Assembly: GCA_949825065.1 (NCBI GenBank)
Contig: OX463845.1
Span: 28,767,315-28,831,314 of the forward strand
DNA: 64,000 bases
Direction of reading: 5' to 3'
Source: Odontocerum albicorne
Lineage: Eukaryota > Arthropoda > Insecta > Trichoptera > Odontoceridae
Below the pieces are notes generated by a model, which was given only the letters and a program-made list of their open reading frames with translations, was not told where the DNA came from and did no database searches. The position numbers were made by a program, and so were the translations under genes. Positions 53,720-64,000 of the stretch are shown here, in pieces (position 1 is the stretch's first letter; each line of letters starts with the position of its first letter).

Positions 53720-54960
53720 ATCGTGTCAACAGCACAAATAATATAAATGTTCATAAATGTTGATAAGACCTCTCAGAAAGGGTTGCATAAATTGTTTCTT
53801 AAAGCTGCACACGCCACTCACATCTCTAACTCTTAAAGGCAGACCATTCCAAGCCACACGACCAGCAACTGCAAAAGCCCTCCCATAATACCCCGACCGG
53901 ATGGATTCGGAATAATCAATTTATTTGATGAAGACAAAATTGCAGGGCTGTGGAGTCGGATGAAAATTTACCGACTCCGACTCCGGCTTTATTTTATACT
54001 CCGACACCGACTCCGACTCCGACTCCAACTCCGACTCCGACTCCGACTCTTGACTCTGACTTCAATTTTTATTTTATTTTATAATTTACTGCGTCTACCT
54101 AATGTATTTATATTGACTTATTAATAATGGATACAGGTATAAATTAAAAATTAATTATATTCGTACACAAATGAAACAATTTTATAAAAAAATATACAAA
54201 CAATACGCATTAAGCAATATCTTCACACTAAAATAATATTAATATTTAAAAAAAGAATTAAATGAAACTTTTAAAATAATTAGAAAAACAACACAGGTAG
54301 GTATTAAAAAAAATAAGAAAACACTTTAAAATAAAATAAAAAGGTTGCTTCATTTGTTTTCATACGTTAACTAAATCTTATTTATATTGTTTATTATTAT
54401 TTTGATTCAATATTGAATAGAACACAAGATAAGATTTTTGAAAGTAAATATACTTTATATAAATCTTATTTCCTATTCGTGGTCTAAATGGAATTAGATC
54501 TCAAAATAAGTCAGGATTTATGGAAGCTCTTAACTTGTGTAGGTGGTAAGTGGTAAGACCGTGACGGTCAGCGCTGAATCTTGAATCATTTCAGGATATC
54601 GCAGTATTGCTGTTTTTATATGTAATTTTGTAAAAACTGTAAACTGAACGTAATCCCCTTTTGGGGTTTATTGCGATTATAAAAGTCTGCATAGTATCAG
54701 GCATGAAACGATGAGAGGTTAACTGGTTAACACATACCGTAACGTTATTCATTAAAGAAAATGTTAAAATAATTAAACGGAGTCGGAGTCGGTCGATTTT
54801 TTCCGACTCCAACTCCGCCTAAAATGTTCCGACTCCACGACTCCGGCTCCGACTCCACAGCCCTGCAAAATTGACCTCAAACTACTATTCCTAACTGAAG
54901 GAACATCTTCCAGACACAGATTCGAAAGATAATATAGAGATATTCCATTAAAGGGCATCT
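53720..54960 (-). pseudogene. LINE ORF2 C-terminus split by a hAT element
   Basis: On the minus strand 54960-54874 encodes SLYYLSNLCLEDVPSVRNSS, and after the hAT insertion (54865-53943) the same frame resumes as SSSNKLIIPNPSGRG (53942-53890). A frameshift then leads to GRAFAVAGRVAWNGLPLRVR and CSFKKQFMQPFLRGL (53880-53760). This is the standard LINE ending (RSSSxNxLxxPR ... FAVxGPxxWNxLP ... FKxxLK). It is related to 21740-21900. Confidence 0.8.
53943..54865. mobile_element. Non-autonomous hAT transposon
   Basis: Perfect 18-bp terminal inverted repeats CAGGGCTGTGGAGTCGGA, with subterminal arrays of the hexamer GACTCC (53974-54060 and 54776-54860). It is flanked on both sides by the 8-bp direct repeat CAAAATTG (53935-53942 and 54866-54873), which is diagnostic of hAT insertion. 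At 923 bp with no transposase frame, it depends on a transposase from elsewhere. The intact target duplication and termini indicate a fairly recent insertion into the LINE. Confidence 0.92.
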
Positions 54961-54964
54961 ATAC

Positions 54965-56680
54965 AAAAATTTAAAACTTAATTAAGAAAAAAATGTTTTA
55001 AATACTACAAATCAGAAACGAAGAAATGGCTTATAATATGATTGTGGAATATTATTATTATGGTACATCAGTGATACAATATAAGCAGTCCATTGTGTTT
55101 GCTGGCAGCCACCGGCCAATGCGAAGTGCTGGGCGCAATTGCGCGAATTCAGTGGCGCCAGCGTCCCAAGCTTAAACAATGGACAGTTGTTCTTCGCGAG
55201 GACTATTAACGCTGTAATGGGCTGTCCGTGGAGGCTTGTATCAGCTGCTGTATATAGGTAAGTGATTGGCAGAAAATAGCCATTCAGATATAAATTATAT
55301 ACTTAAATCAAAGAGATACGTGGAAGAGAATTTAATTGTTCCCTAAGATATCACTACTGGTATTATGATACTCACTGCTGAATAAAAACTAGCTGAATGA
55401 TTGCTACCTTCGAATGTTCGTCTTTTTTCATATGACATATGAGGTTAAGACCCCCAATAGTTTTGTCACTATCATTGGCTTCACTCCGCATGGGCTGCCC
55501 GCTAGGGCAGTATTTGGAGACTACCTAGTGTTTGATCTCAATATTATAGTTTTCTTAAACTGTTGGTGATGATACTCGAAGTATAGGTTTGATTCAAAGG
55601 CACATAGCTCTGTCATCTGACGAATAAAAAGGACGTAGGATAGTTGTTGGAGATTTGGCTGGGATGGTGAGGAGAACTTTGGCTCCATGTAGCTGTCAGT
55701 GCACGAACAGCGGTCACACCCCGAAAACTGCATGCGTCCACTGACTTAACTTGATGGAGGGGCGCAGAAGCTGGTCACTTCTGCTTTTGTATTTTCTCTT
55801 TCCTCTCCAAATCCTTTTTCCATTAGTATATCCCAAAACATTTCTTCAACACTTAATATACATAAGTGCACATTACGTCTGAAACCTAGTACTACACCCC
55901 AAAATACTGTGTGTTAATAGTAAGACACAAATTACATACAACATGTATGCAATTCCTATATAATCTACTGCAGTGCGGAAGGCAGTAAGAAATCAACGCA
56001 CTATTTTTCCCAAGAAAACCACATGAATATGCTCAACACTTTGTAGGTCATGTTCCTCAACCTTGAGGTCACGATGATAAAAAGGTGTGAAGAATAATAC
56101 AAGATAAAGAGGAAGTTAAAGAAATGTTCGTTTATTAATTATATATTATATATTTGAACATATTAATATACTTATATTTTTATTTGTAACACTCGTTTAC
56201 ATGTGCATACAGAATGAAACGATAGAGATGTATGGTATACACGAACTAAATATGTGATATAATGATTTACTACGAAGATGGTGAGAAACAGTGTGGCTTA
56301 TATGATATATTATATATTAGGAATATGTTTATTGCGGAGAAATATAAATATATACATACACATATATTTGTGCAACTACACAATTCGATGCCTACCGTAA
56401 CAGATTGGAGGGGGTGTAATAGTTGAGCTATTAGAAAAACTGAAAGAATAATTTGAAAAAATACACTATATTTTTAACATGGTTATAATAAATGCACTTT
56501 AAATACAATATACAACAATTGTTTTTTTAACCTGCTTTATCTCATATCTGAAATATTCCCAATAGAAAATGCGCTTATTTGCTTGAAATTTCAAAAGGGA
56601 ACGACATTTTTTATCGAAAAATATTTAATAAAAGCATTAAAAAAATTAATTGAAAGCATATCTTACACGTGTCTGAAATA
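54965..56680. other. No assigned gene; a GC-rich segment ending in a splice-donor-like site
   Basis: Bases 55085-55258 are GC-richer (CAGCCACCGGCCAATGCGAA; GCGCAATTGCGCGAATTCAG) and end in ATATAG-GTAAGTG, a consensus 5' splice site. No long frame runs through it, so it could be a non-coding first exon. Bases 55490-55790 are also less AT-rich, with a 70-codon minus frame that I do not recognise. Confidence 0.35.
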
Positions 56681-56684
56681 CATC

Positions 56685-57130
56685 TTCGCACTCTATATTT
56701 AACTGTAGGGAGATAAAGCGTGAATAGATACTGAAAGTATGGAAACAAATACTGTCACTTAGATCTAAAAATACGACAAAGCAAAAAATAAACTTATAGT
56801 TTCATTAAACGAGTTACAACTTTGGTAAACGCATCCTCGCACTTTATATCTAACTATATGTAGATAAAGCGCGAATAGATACTGAAAGTATGGAATAAAA
56901 TACTATCACTTAGGTTTAGAAAAAAAAGATAAAAAAGAAAAATAACCTTACAATTTCATTAAACGTGATACAACTTTGGTAAACGCATCCTCGCACTCTC
57001 TCTCTAACTGTAGATAAAGCGCGAATAGATACTGAAAGTATGGAATAAAATACTGTCACTTAGGTATTAAAAAAAATACAAAGAGGAAAAATAATCTTAC
57101 AATTTCATTAAATGAGAGGCAACTTTTTCA
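56685..57130 (+). repeat. Tandem array, 150-bp unit, three copies
   Basis: AGATAAAGCGCGAATAGATA with CTGAAAGTATGGAATAAAAT begins at 56711, 56862 and 57012 (spacings 151 and 150). Each copy starts with a CATCCTCGCACTCTATATCT-like block and ends with TTACAATTTCATTAAACGAG. Confidence 0.9.
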
Positions 57131-57134
57131 AACC

Positions 57135-57640
57135 GTGAATTCATCAACTTTAAAATATAAAACAGACCATTCCCCTTTTGAAACCATTGTTATATTTACG
57201 TGTCGTTATATTTTCCCATTCACCAAACTGAGAAGTGCAAGGATTTTTTTTCTTGAATATCGATTACAGAGAGACTGATAAAGATAACTGGTGTTGTCTC
57301 ATCATCTGCAGTGTCTTTAGATTAAACAGGTGCGTGGTATCAGCGATAATAAATAAAGCAACCAATCTAAATGGATACAACACGCAGGAATAAAACCACA
57401 GGTGTCTAATTACACCAGCCGTGCAAGTGTGAGAAATCGCGGTGCCGGCGCAGTTACACTCTAGTTAGTCGCATTCTATGCGCTTTATCTTTCAATTCTA
57501 ATATAGTTAGTTATATATAGAAAGCAGACTGAAATATATAATTTCAAATTAATTTACATTTCATAAATATTTGCCTTATAAGAAACGCAAAAGTCTATGC
57601 ACTGTCATCATTTTTATTATCTGACGCTTGAACATCTGTG
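57135..57640. other. No gene seen
   Basis: No recognised frame or repeat. Confidence 0.5.
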
Positions 57641-57644
57641 AAAG

Positions 57645-57860
57645 CTGGAAGAGCCTCTTGGTAGAATAAGATTTAAGAAAGTATGGTTGAATTAAGTAAA
57701 TTACGTTTTGAAAGAAGAAATCGTAAAAAGCAGAGATATCGTAGTAGTATTAGGAGATGCATATATGTAGAAAAGGTGAAGGATGTGTTTTGAAACAGGA
57801 AAATTTGGCGCTGTTCTCTGTGCCTAACCTGACAATGAAATGGCGGGATGGTATATATGA
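57645..57860 (+). pseudogene. LINE ORF2 C-terminal remnant
   Basis: After weak KVWLN/VLKEEIVKSRDIVVVL-type sequence, the terminal block ENLALFSVPNLTMKWRDGIY (57800-57860) matches the FCPLCLPQQGN-type end at 26915-26970. Short and decayed. Confidence 0.5.
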
Positions 57861-58039
57861 ACCTTCATATATCCAACACATGTTACCTTCATACACTGAC
57901 TATATGAAGTACTATTATTATTACTATCCCTGGACAATTTTGAAAGAATCTATGGTTGATTTTTTAATCAGTGCGAGAAAGTAATATAACCAGGAGTTAC
58001 ATGACCTTTCCTAGGATTAGTCCGTATGTTCATCTGTTA

Positions 58040-58295
58040 AGATCGAAAGACTCCGTTTGGCGAACTATGTGGTAAGAATTGATATTGACCTACCACCGAA
58101 TAATATTTTAGACACTAGACCTGAAGGCCGTAGATCTGTTGAGAAGTCAAGACATAGATGAATGGACGGTGATACTAAGAATGCACTCAACTGGAAGAAC
58201 CTGGCACAAGACAGAAGGGAGTAAAAATGTTCTTGGAGGACGCTAAGACCCTGCCGGATTGTATAGCCAATGATGGTGATGATGATGATGAACCG
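58040..58295 (+). pseudogene. LINE ORF2 C-terminus with ATG-repeat tail
   Basis: LRLANYVVRIDIDLPPNNIL (58051-58110), DTRPEGRRSVEKSRHR, stop, MDGDTKNALNWKNLAQDRRE (58159-58218), stop, then SWRTLRPCRIV. It ends in GATGGTGATGATGATGATGA (58273-58292). The order fits RLP..IL..P-GRRxxGRPxxRWxDG...NW..LAxDRxxW and a microsatellite-like 3' tail, as many LINEs have. Same type as 12530-12850(-). Confidence 0.75.
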
Positions 58296-58417
58296 TGCAT
58301 CTACATTGAAAATTTAAAAAAATATGCTGAAAGTTAATTATATTTCAAATATGATACTTGAAAATTAATCACCTAATATAACGTAGCACTGTGGTATTAT
58401 GAAATATCACCTATATA

Positions 58418-58472
58418 ATTTGTGAGCGATTTTCACATGGTAATAAACCCGCTATGTTGTACTATATACAAT
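58418..58472 (+). mobile_element. SINE tail fragment
   Basis: GCGATTTTCACATGGTAATA, AACCCGCTATGTTGTACTAT and ATACAATG are the 3' signature of the SINE family, without head or middle. Confidence 0.6.
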
Positions 58473-58652
58473 GAAAGAAAAATATCATTCTATATTTTGT
58501 AATTAACGTAATAACACGTTATTGTCATTAGAAAATAAAAGGTATGTATTACATTTCTTTATTTGCATGCACTAAAAAGAACGAAACAATCAGAAAAGTC
58601 ACGTGAACATCCTCAAGGATTGTGAAGTATGGTATAAATCATGAAACATAGT

Positions 58653-58793
<141 letters not shown>

Positions 58794-59099
58794 TTTTCCG
58801 TAACCATTCATATATTTCTCAACATAGCTATTGTATATCGGTGATTTGGACCTGTTGAAGGTGGCTGGGACACAAACCATATTACTCTGTATCCGCATCT
58901 AGACGTGTTGATGATAAACCACGGTGACAATTACCTTGTAGAAGAACTCTTAGCATCCTGGACCCCTTTTTTAAATGTGTTTTATAACATCGGGAATAGA
59001 AAACCCGACAAGCGTCGGAAACAAAAGAGACAGGCGTCTTTGCATCTACGCCGTGAATCGTGTGATATTCATTTTAACGCGCATGAATACTGATAGTCG

Positions 59100-59830
59100 T
59101 CTTTGGCTTTTATAGTCACGTAAGGATCCTGAAGAAAATTGAAAATAACTACATCAGGATCTACAAGGATGCTGAAATATGGTATTCTTAAACATATATC
59201 CACGTGAAGATCCAGAACAACAATGGAGATAAGGGTTAGTGAAATATTACATTCTTTAGCTACTTTATACATATGAAGATACAAAACAACATTGTAAATA
59301 ACCTCACCGAATCTTCTTTGGTATTTTACAATATACTTGTTAAGATCCACAAGACAATAAAAAGAATCATAGAATCTACGCAGATAATTAAAGATAATAT
59401 TATTTAGCTACTATATCCACGTGAGGTTCCAGAAACACAGTAAAAATAACCACAGCAGGTCTTCTTTGGATACTATATTTACATAAAGATACAGAACAAC
59501 AATGAAAACCCCCATAACAAGATATACAAATATAATTATAGGTATTATTTTTTAGCTACTATATCTACGTGAAAATTAAGAAGACAAATGAAAATAACTA
59601 CACAAGGTCTTCGTAGAATACTATGTTTACATGAGAATTCAAAAGAACGAAAGTCCATGAGAGGATCCAGAAGAACATAAAAAGTAACCACACTAGAAGC
59701 GACGGGAAAACTGAAAGATTATATTTTTGAGCTTCACAATATCGACATGATACTTTAGAAAAAACGATTAAAAATAAACTTCCTCGGCTTTTGAAGATCC
59801 ACAAGGATGATCAAAGATAATCTTTAATAC
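59100..59830 (+). repeat. Degenerate tandem array, about 75-bp unit
   Basis: Blocks like ACTATATCTACGTGAAGATC, CAGAAGAACAATGAAAATAA and CCACACAAGGTCTTC recur about nine times (anchors near 59111, 59195, 59266, 59333, 59409, 59483, 59557, 59617 and 59745). Units are strongly diverged, so this is an old array. Confidence 0.75.
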
Positions 59831-59834
59831 AGTT

Positions 59835-60500
59835 TTAATCAGAGAATGACAAACTATTATATAAAGAGTAGAACGAATTCAACATAATCATTTAAGTTCA
59901 ATAATAATACCAGAAGCAAAAACAAAATTTTAATGAAAGACAAGATTTCAATGATTCGATCTAATAGACCACAACCAAACAGAGCACAGCTGCAAAAATA
60001 ATTTGTTTTGTTCAATCTATAACATTAACTAATGTCGACAAGTGGCCCGAAAACTTTGCCAATATGAAAGATGAAAAAACAACGCCACGTACATTCAAGA
60101 ATATAATTAAATATAATCAAGTCTGTTTCAATTATGGATAATTCCATTATAACTCCATCAGAGCGGACCAAGGTACTAGTATGTAATGGGTATATACAAG
60201 TTGACTAAACATTTAATCATCGGTTTGCTGGCACCGGTGTTTAATTACGGGTTTAAAGTGTCCGTGTAAACACGGCAATTACATGTTATTGTGCCATTTA
60301 AAGACGGAAACGTTTTTTTGGACTATTGGAACTCAAATGCAAAATGAACAAAACAAACTGTGTACAAAAAGTGATGAAATTGATGGATCGTGTACGTGTA
60401 CCCACATTAACACTACAGTGTGTACATTAGTGTTAATATTTATCATAAATAAATAAACCTTTTTCCTTAATCTTAAAAACGAAAAATATCCTTTCTTTAA
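59835..60500. other. No gene seen
   Basis: No recognised frame or repeat family. A small inverted pair TAACACTA/TAGTGTTA lies near 60408-60438. Confidence 0.45.
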
Positions 60501-60504
60501 AAAT

Positions 60505-61000
60505 AGCTTAGGTATTCTATGATGCGAGTAGATGTGTGGACTTACGGAGTGATAATGCGAGTAGATGTGTGAACTTACGGAGCGACAATGTATGAAAGCT
60601 AATAAATAGCTTAGGTATGATATAATGCGAGAAGATGTGTGGACTTACGGAGTGACAATGTATGAAAGCTAATAAATAGCTTAGGTATGCTATAATGCGA
60701 GTAGATGTGTGGACTTACGGAGTGATAATGCGAGTAGATGTGTGAACTTACGGAGTGACAATGTATGAAAGCTAATAAATAGCTTAGGTATGATATAATG
60801 CGAGTAGATGTGTGGACTTACGGAGTGACAATGTATGAAAGCTAATAAATAGCTTAGGTATGCTATAATGCGAGTAGATGTGTGGACTTACGGAGTGACA
60901 ATGTATGAAAGCTAATAAATAGCTTAGGTATGCTATAATGCGAGTAGATGTGTGGACTTACGGAGTGACAATGTATGAAAGCTGATAAATAACCTGATGA
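60505..61000 (+). repeat. Minisatellite, 70-bp unit with 33-bp half-units
   Basis: GCGAGTAGATGTGTGGACTT begins at 60524, 60557, 60627, 60697, 60730, 60800, 60870 and 60940 (spacings 33, 70, 70, 33, 70, 70, 70). The 33-bp units lack the CAATGTATGAAAGCTAATAA and ATAGCTTAGGTATG part. The 33+70+70 block is itself repeated once. Unit identity is very high, indicating recent amplification. Confidence 0.95.
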
Positions 61001-61079
61001 TAAATTATATCAACTGTTAATTTATTGTCATTTAACTTTTTTGTATTTTAATTTACGTATACTCGTATAAGGGTGTGGG

Positions 61080-61440
61080 CTGAAAAATATCTGACGTCTA
61101 AGCGATCGGGTTCACCCTCATATTGGTGGGGTTGTATCTGGTTTAGGAGGATGTTATGAAATTTACCAAGACCATTTGATAACTTTTCTCTCAAATACAT
61201 TTTCTTTTCAATTGCCTTAACATATACACGTGTATGTGTAATTTAGCATATACCATATTTTATTGCTATCAAATATATTATTCATTTATTTAAAGAAGGC
61301 GGAATGAAAACGTCGGAAATAAATTTATGGATAGATTTAATATTTTGATATACGAAGAAAGGAGCGGTAAGATGACTTAGACATTTAGAAAGAATGAATG
61401 ACTAACCGAATATAGGTATGTACTCGTATATACGTTGTTC
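61080..61440 (+). repeat. Dispersed LINE 3'-end repeat followed by LINE coding relic
   Basis: Bases 61080-61295 match 21015-21240. From 61300 a decayed LINE C-terminal stretch follows (GSGKMTxTFRKNE-like, with AGAATGAATGAC equivalent to the HVERMND block) and ends at TACTCGTA (61421). The two may be unrelated neighbours. Confidence 0.5.
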
Positions 61441-61444
61441 AAAT

Positions 61445-62225
61445 GTCTAAGCAGTATATGATCTTATATCGTAGAACAAATCACTTAACGATTTTTTTTT
61501 TATTCTTTCTGATTCTTATTTAAAGTTGGACTATAGCATATATTGTAGTTGAGAGTAAAGAGTCTTATTACCTTGTCACACAGAAGAAAAATGTTTGATA
61601 TCACAAGATTATCAGAACATATTACAACAGTCCGCAACTAACTCCGCTTGTCCGGCTACCCGTTCCTTGTAGATCCACCTAGCAAAATATTTTATTCCAT
61701 AATAACGTAGTAACAACTATTTTAACTCCTACACAATAATACTACACAGATTGGGCCAACAAATGGATCAATATGGACATTGGATGGACTTTCATATATT
61801 TTTGACTACTTACAAAAGTAAAATGAAGTTATTCTTTCCGGGATGAATTAAGTGAATTATGCGGTTTTACTTTGTTATTGTAAATTATGTGGGTTTACTT
61901 GTTCATTTTAAAGGGGTTTATTTTTTCTTATACTGTTGATATTTTCATTATTATTTTTTTTGAATTTCTATCAAAAATGTCATTTGACCTTCCAAATAAA
62001 TAAACATAAAAATTAGCATTATAGCATAGCTCTTTTATTTGCCCATAATCGACATTTATTTTAGATTTTTTTTAAAGTACTTCCAAATAACTCTTTCTTA
62101 TAATTCCCCTCCTGTGTTATTTAAAATATTCGTAGCACAAACTCTGCTGCGGGAGTGGGATGGGATAAAAGGGAAAAAATAATACTAGGATATTTTTAAA
62201 TAAAAAAGTAGACTTTTATTTATTT
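61445..62225. other. No gene seen
   Basis: AT-rich with no supported feature. It ends at the T-rich target site of the Helitron. Confidence 0.5.
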
Positions 62226-62226
62226 A

Positions 62227-64000
62227 CTAGCTGTACCCGGCCACGCGTTGCTGTGGCTCAGTCTGGTTAAATGGAAAAGAAAGAAAAGAGAAAGCACACG
62301 TTTCAATTATGTTTAATTTCAGAATGCTTGTGGGTATACAATATTTTTGATGTCTTTCAGTCACTCTCAGTCTGTCGCGTTTATCGCCGTGCTCGCAAAT
62401 GATCGCGTCACTCCAATAGGTCAATATACGATATGATTTGAATTCAAATGAAAGATCGATTGCACTGAAAAAGAAGAAAGAAAGTTATAACAAAAACATA
62501 TAAAATTGCGAAACATTAAAAAAGGAACTGAATAGTATTGGTAAGTTCGTAGACGTCTTTGTTCTTGGCGCCAACAATAGCTCTTTCACTCACCCAATCT
62601 TGATTCTTATAAGTGATTTGAATATAGGGAAATACTTTTTCAACCGATTCTTTTTTTGACATCACTAAATTGCATAAGTTATAGTCTTCCAACCTTAGTT
62701 CTATTACCGTCATTTACAACTGCATCTCGCGAATGAACGTATTCTTCAGAGCAAAGCTTGGTCCGATTCAAACGGATGAATATCAAACGTTCTGTTTTCT
62801 ATGACAGTTCACAAATTTGCCCCAATACAACCTAGTAACGACGTTCAGTGATTATAACTATTTTATCGGCTTTAATATACGGCTCGATTCTAATAAATAT
62901 CAAGTTATTTAGGTAAATACCTTACAAAAAACTAACAATAATGACAAATTAATACATCTTGTTACAAATCTCCATTTCTACATACGATTGATGTGAGAAT
63001 ATCTCAACTGATCGATCGTTTTGCAGCTGGACACGCATATTTGTAGTTAATTTCAACGTCTTTACGTGTCGCCACAAAGTAGAGTATTTCAGGCAACATA
63101 TAAAATTGCGAAAAATAAAAGTAACTTTTTAAATGTTAATCGAACACATAGCGATAATTGTAACTAATTAAATTTTAAGAAAAGACAAATAGATAATTGG
63201 AAATATTTAAAAAAAATCTCCATTTCTACATACGATTTGATAGATTTTGAAATATAAACATCGAGATAATCCCCGTGCATTCTCAAGTCTGGATACACGT
63301 CGTTCTGTTGCTTCTTCGATATTTTGATGAACTAAAGCAGATCGATTGCACTGAAAACGAAAAAAGAAAGTTAAAACATATAAAATTGTGAAACATTAAA
63401 AAAGAAACTGAGCAGCGTATAAGTTTGTTTTAATTTTATTTTTTTTTGCGATATTTAAGGAACACATAGTGATAGTTGTAACTAATAAAATTTTAAGAAA
63501 AGACAAATAGATAATTGGAACTAATTAAAAAAAATCTCCGTTTCTACATACGATTTGATAGATTTTGAAATATAAACATAGAGATAAAATTAAATTCTAT
63601 ATGAAAAAGATACTTTTGATATTCCTACTGACCTATTTCAGTCTCTATCAGCCTGTCGCGTACATTATGTTGAGAACGAACCAGTTTTGAATCTACAGAT
63701 CTCGATCCCCGTGCATCTTCAAGTCTGGATACACGTCGTTCTGCTGCTTCTTCGACATTTTGATGAACTAAAGCAGATCGATTGCACTGAAAAAGAAGAA
63801 AGAAAGTTTAAACACATAAAATTGTGAAACATTAAAAAATATAGACATTCAGTGATTATAATTATTTTATCGACCTTAATATAAGGCTCGATTCTAATAA
63901 ATAGCAAGTTATTAAGGTAAATACATTACAAAAAAATAATAATAACAAATCAATACATCTTGTTACAAATCTCCATTTCTACATACGGTTGATGTGAGAA
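62227..64000 (-). mobile_element. Helitron, 3' end to window edge
   Basis: On the minus strand the element ends CCGGGTACAGCTAG (62240-62227), preceded by a hairpin CCAC-A-GC-AAC-GC-GTGG (62256-62241) and followed by T. This is the Helitron 3' signature: stem-loop, then CTRR, inserted at A/T. Inside is a PIF1-type helicase remnant (62516-62713), and charged EEAAERR-type peptide modules are encoded at 63700-63790 and 63280-63340. The segment ATCTCCATTTCTACATACGA recurs at 62967, 63217, 63536 and 63968, so the interior is locally reiterated. The 5' end lies outside the window. Confidence 0.75.
62516..62713 (-). pseudogene. Helitron helicase (PIF1-like) fragment
   Basis: A 65-codon frame with VFPYIQITYKNQDWVSERAI and VGAKNKDVYELTNTIQ at residues 27-62. 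This matches the VFPNI...Y...xWLxERAILAPxN..V..iN segment conserved in the helicase part of Helitron Rep/Hel proteins. Walker motifs, the Rep nuclease and the C-terminal helicase motifs are missing, so the piece is non-functional. It lies 290 bases from the element's 3' end, the position expected for the end of the protein. Confidence 0.75.

Overview
The window is 64 kb of AT-rich, gene-poor nuclear DNA from an animal, most likely an insect or another arthropod. This rests on arthropod-type non-LTR retrotransposon remnants, a tRNA-derived SINE family, Penelope-like, hAT, piggyBac-like and Helitron pieces, dense minisatellites and eukaryotic tRNA-Arg genes with internal Pol III promoters. I see no bacterial-style operon and no convincing multi-exon host protein gene. 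The species cannot be named from the sequence. A 200-base run of N (14989-15188) sits inside an (AT)n microsatellite and is an assembly gap.

The only genes I would call functional are two identical tRNA-Arg(ACG) genes on the minus strand (17442-17514 and 25821-25893), each followed by a T-run terminator. A decayed inverted copy lies at 17724-17796. The longest open coding stretch (23893-25419, minus) is a 5'-truncated non-LTR reverse transcriptase with intact catalytic motifs. About twenty other LINE pieces, nearly all from the C-terminus of ORF2 and all broken by stops and frameshifts, are scattered on both strands.

Layout: 1-705 Helitron-related repeat, then a perfect hairpin and a 253-bp duplication; 2.6-6.2 kb copies of a short family built of consecutive hairpins, a SINE and nested inverted-repeat elements; 7-12.4 kb three minisatellite arrays; 12.5-15.6 kb LINE and Penelope termini and the gap; 17.4-18.4 kb tRNA pair and LINE; 20.7-26.3 kb SINEs, LINEs, the RT and the second tRNA gene; 26.5-34 kb LINE tails and a rearranged SINE; 34-40 kb mostly featureless; 40-46.2 kb minisatellites, SINEs, a Penelope-like GIY-YIG fragment between inverted arms and more LINE tails; 48-55 kb a Penelope foldback, a piggyBac-like MITE, a tandem array split by a hairpin MITE, and a hAT element inside a LINE; 56.7-61 kb three minisatellites and a long (TA)n; 62.2-64 kb a Helitron with its 3' terminus and helicase coding remnant, homologous to the first bases of the window.

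The most interesting signal crosses all of these. The octamer TACTCGTA/TACGAGTA occurs 28 times, roughly ten times the number I estimate from base composition. In four places where a paralogous repeat copy lacking it is available, the difference is exactly six bases added at a TA dinucleotide (TA versus TA-CGAG-TA). That is what excision scars of a TA-targeting transposon would look like, and the source element is not visible here.
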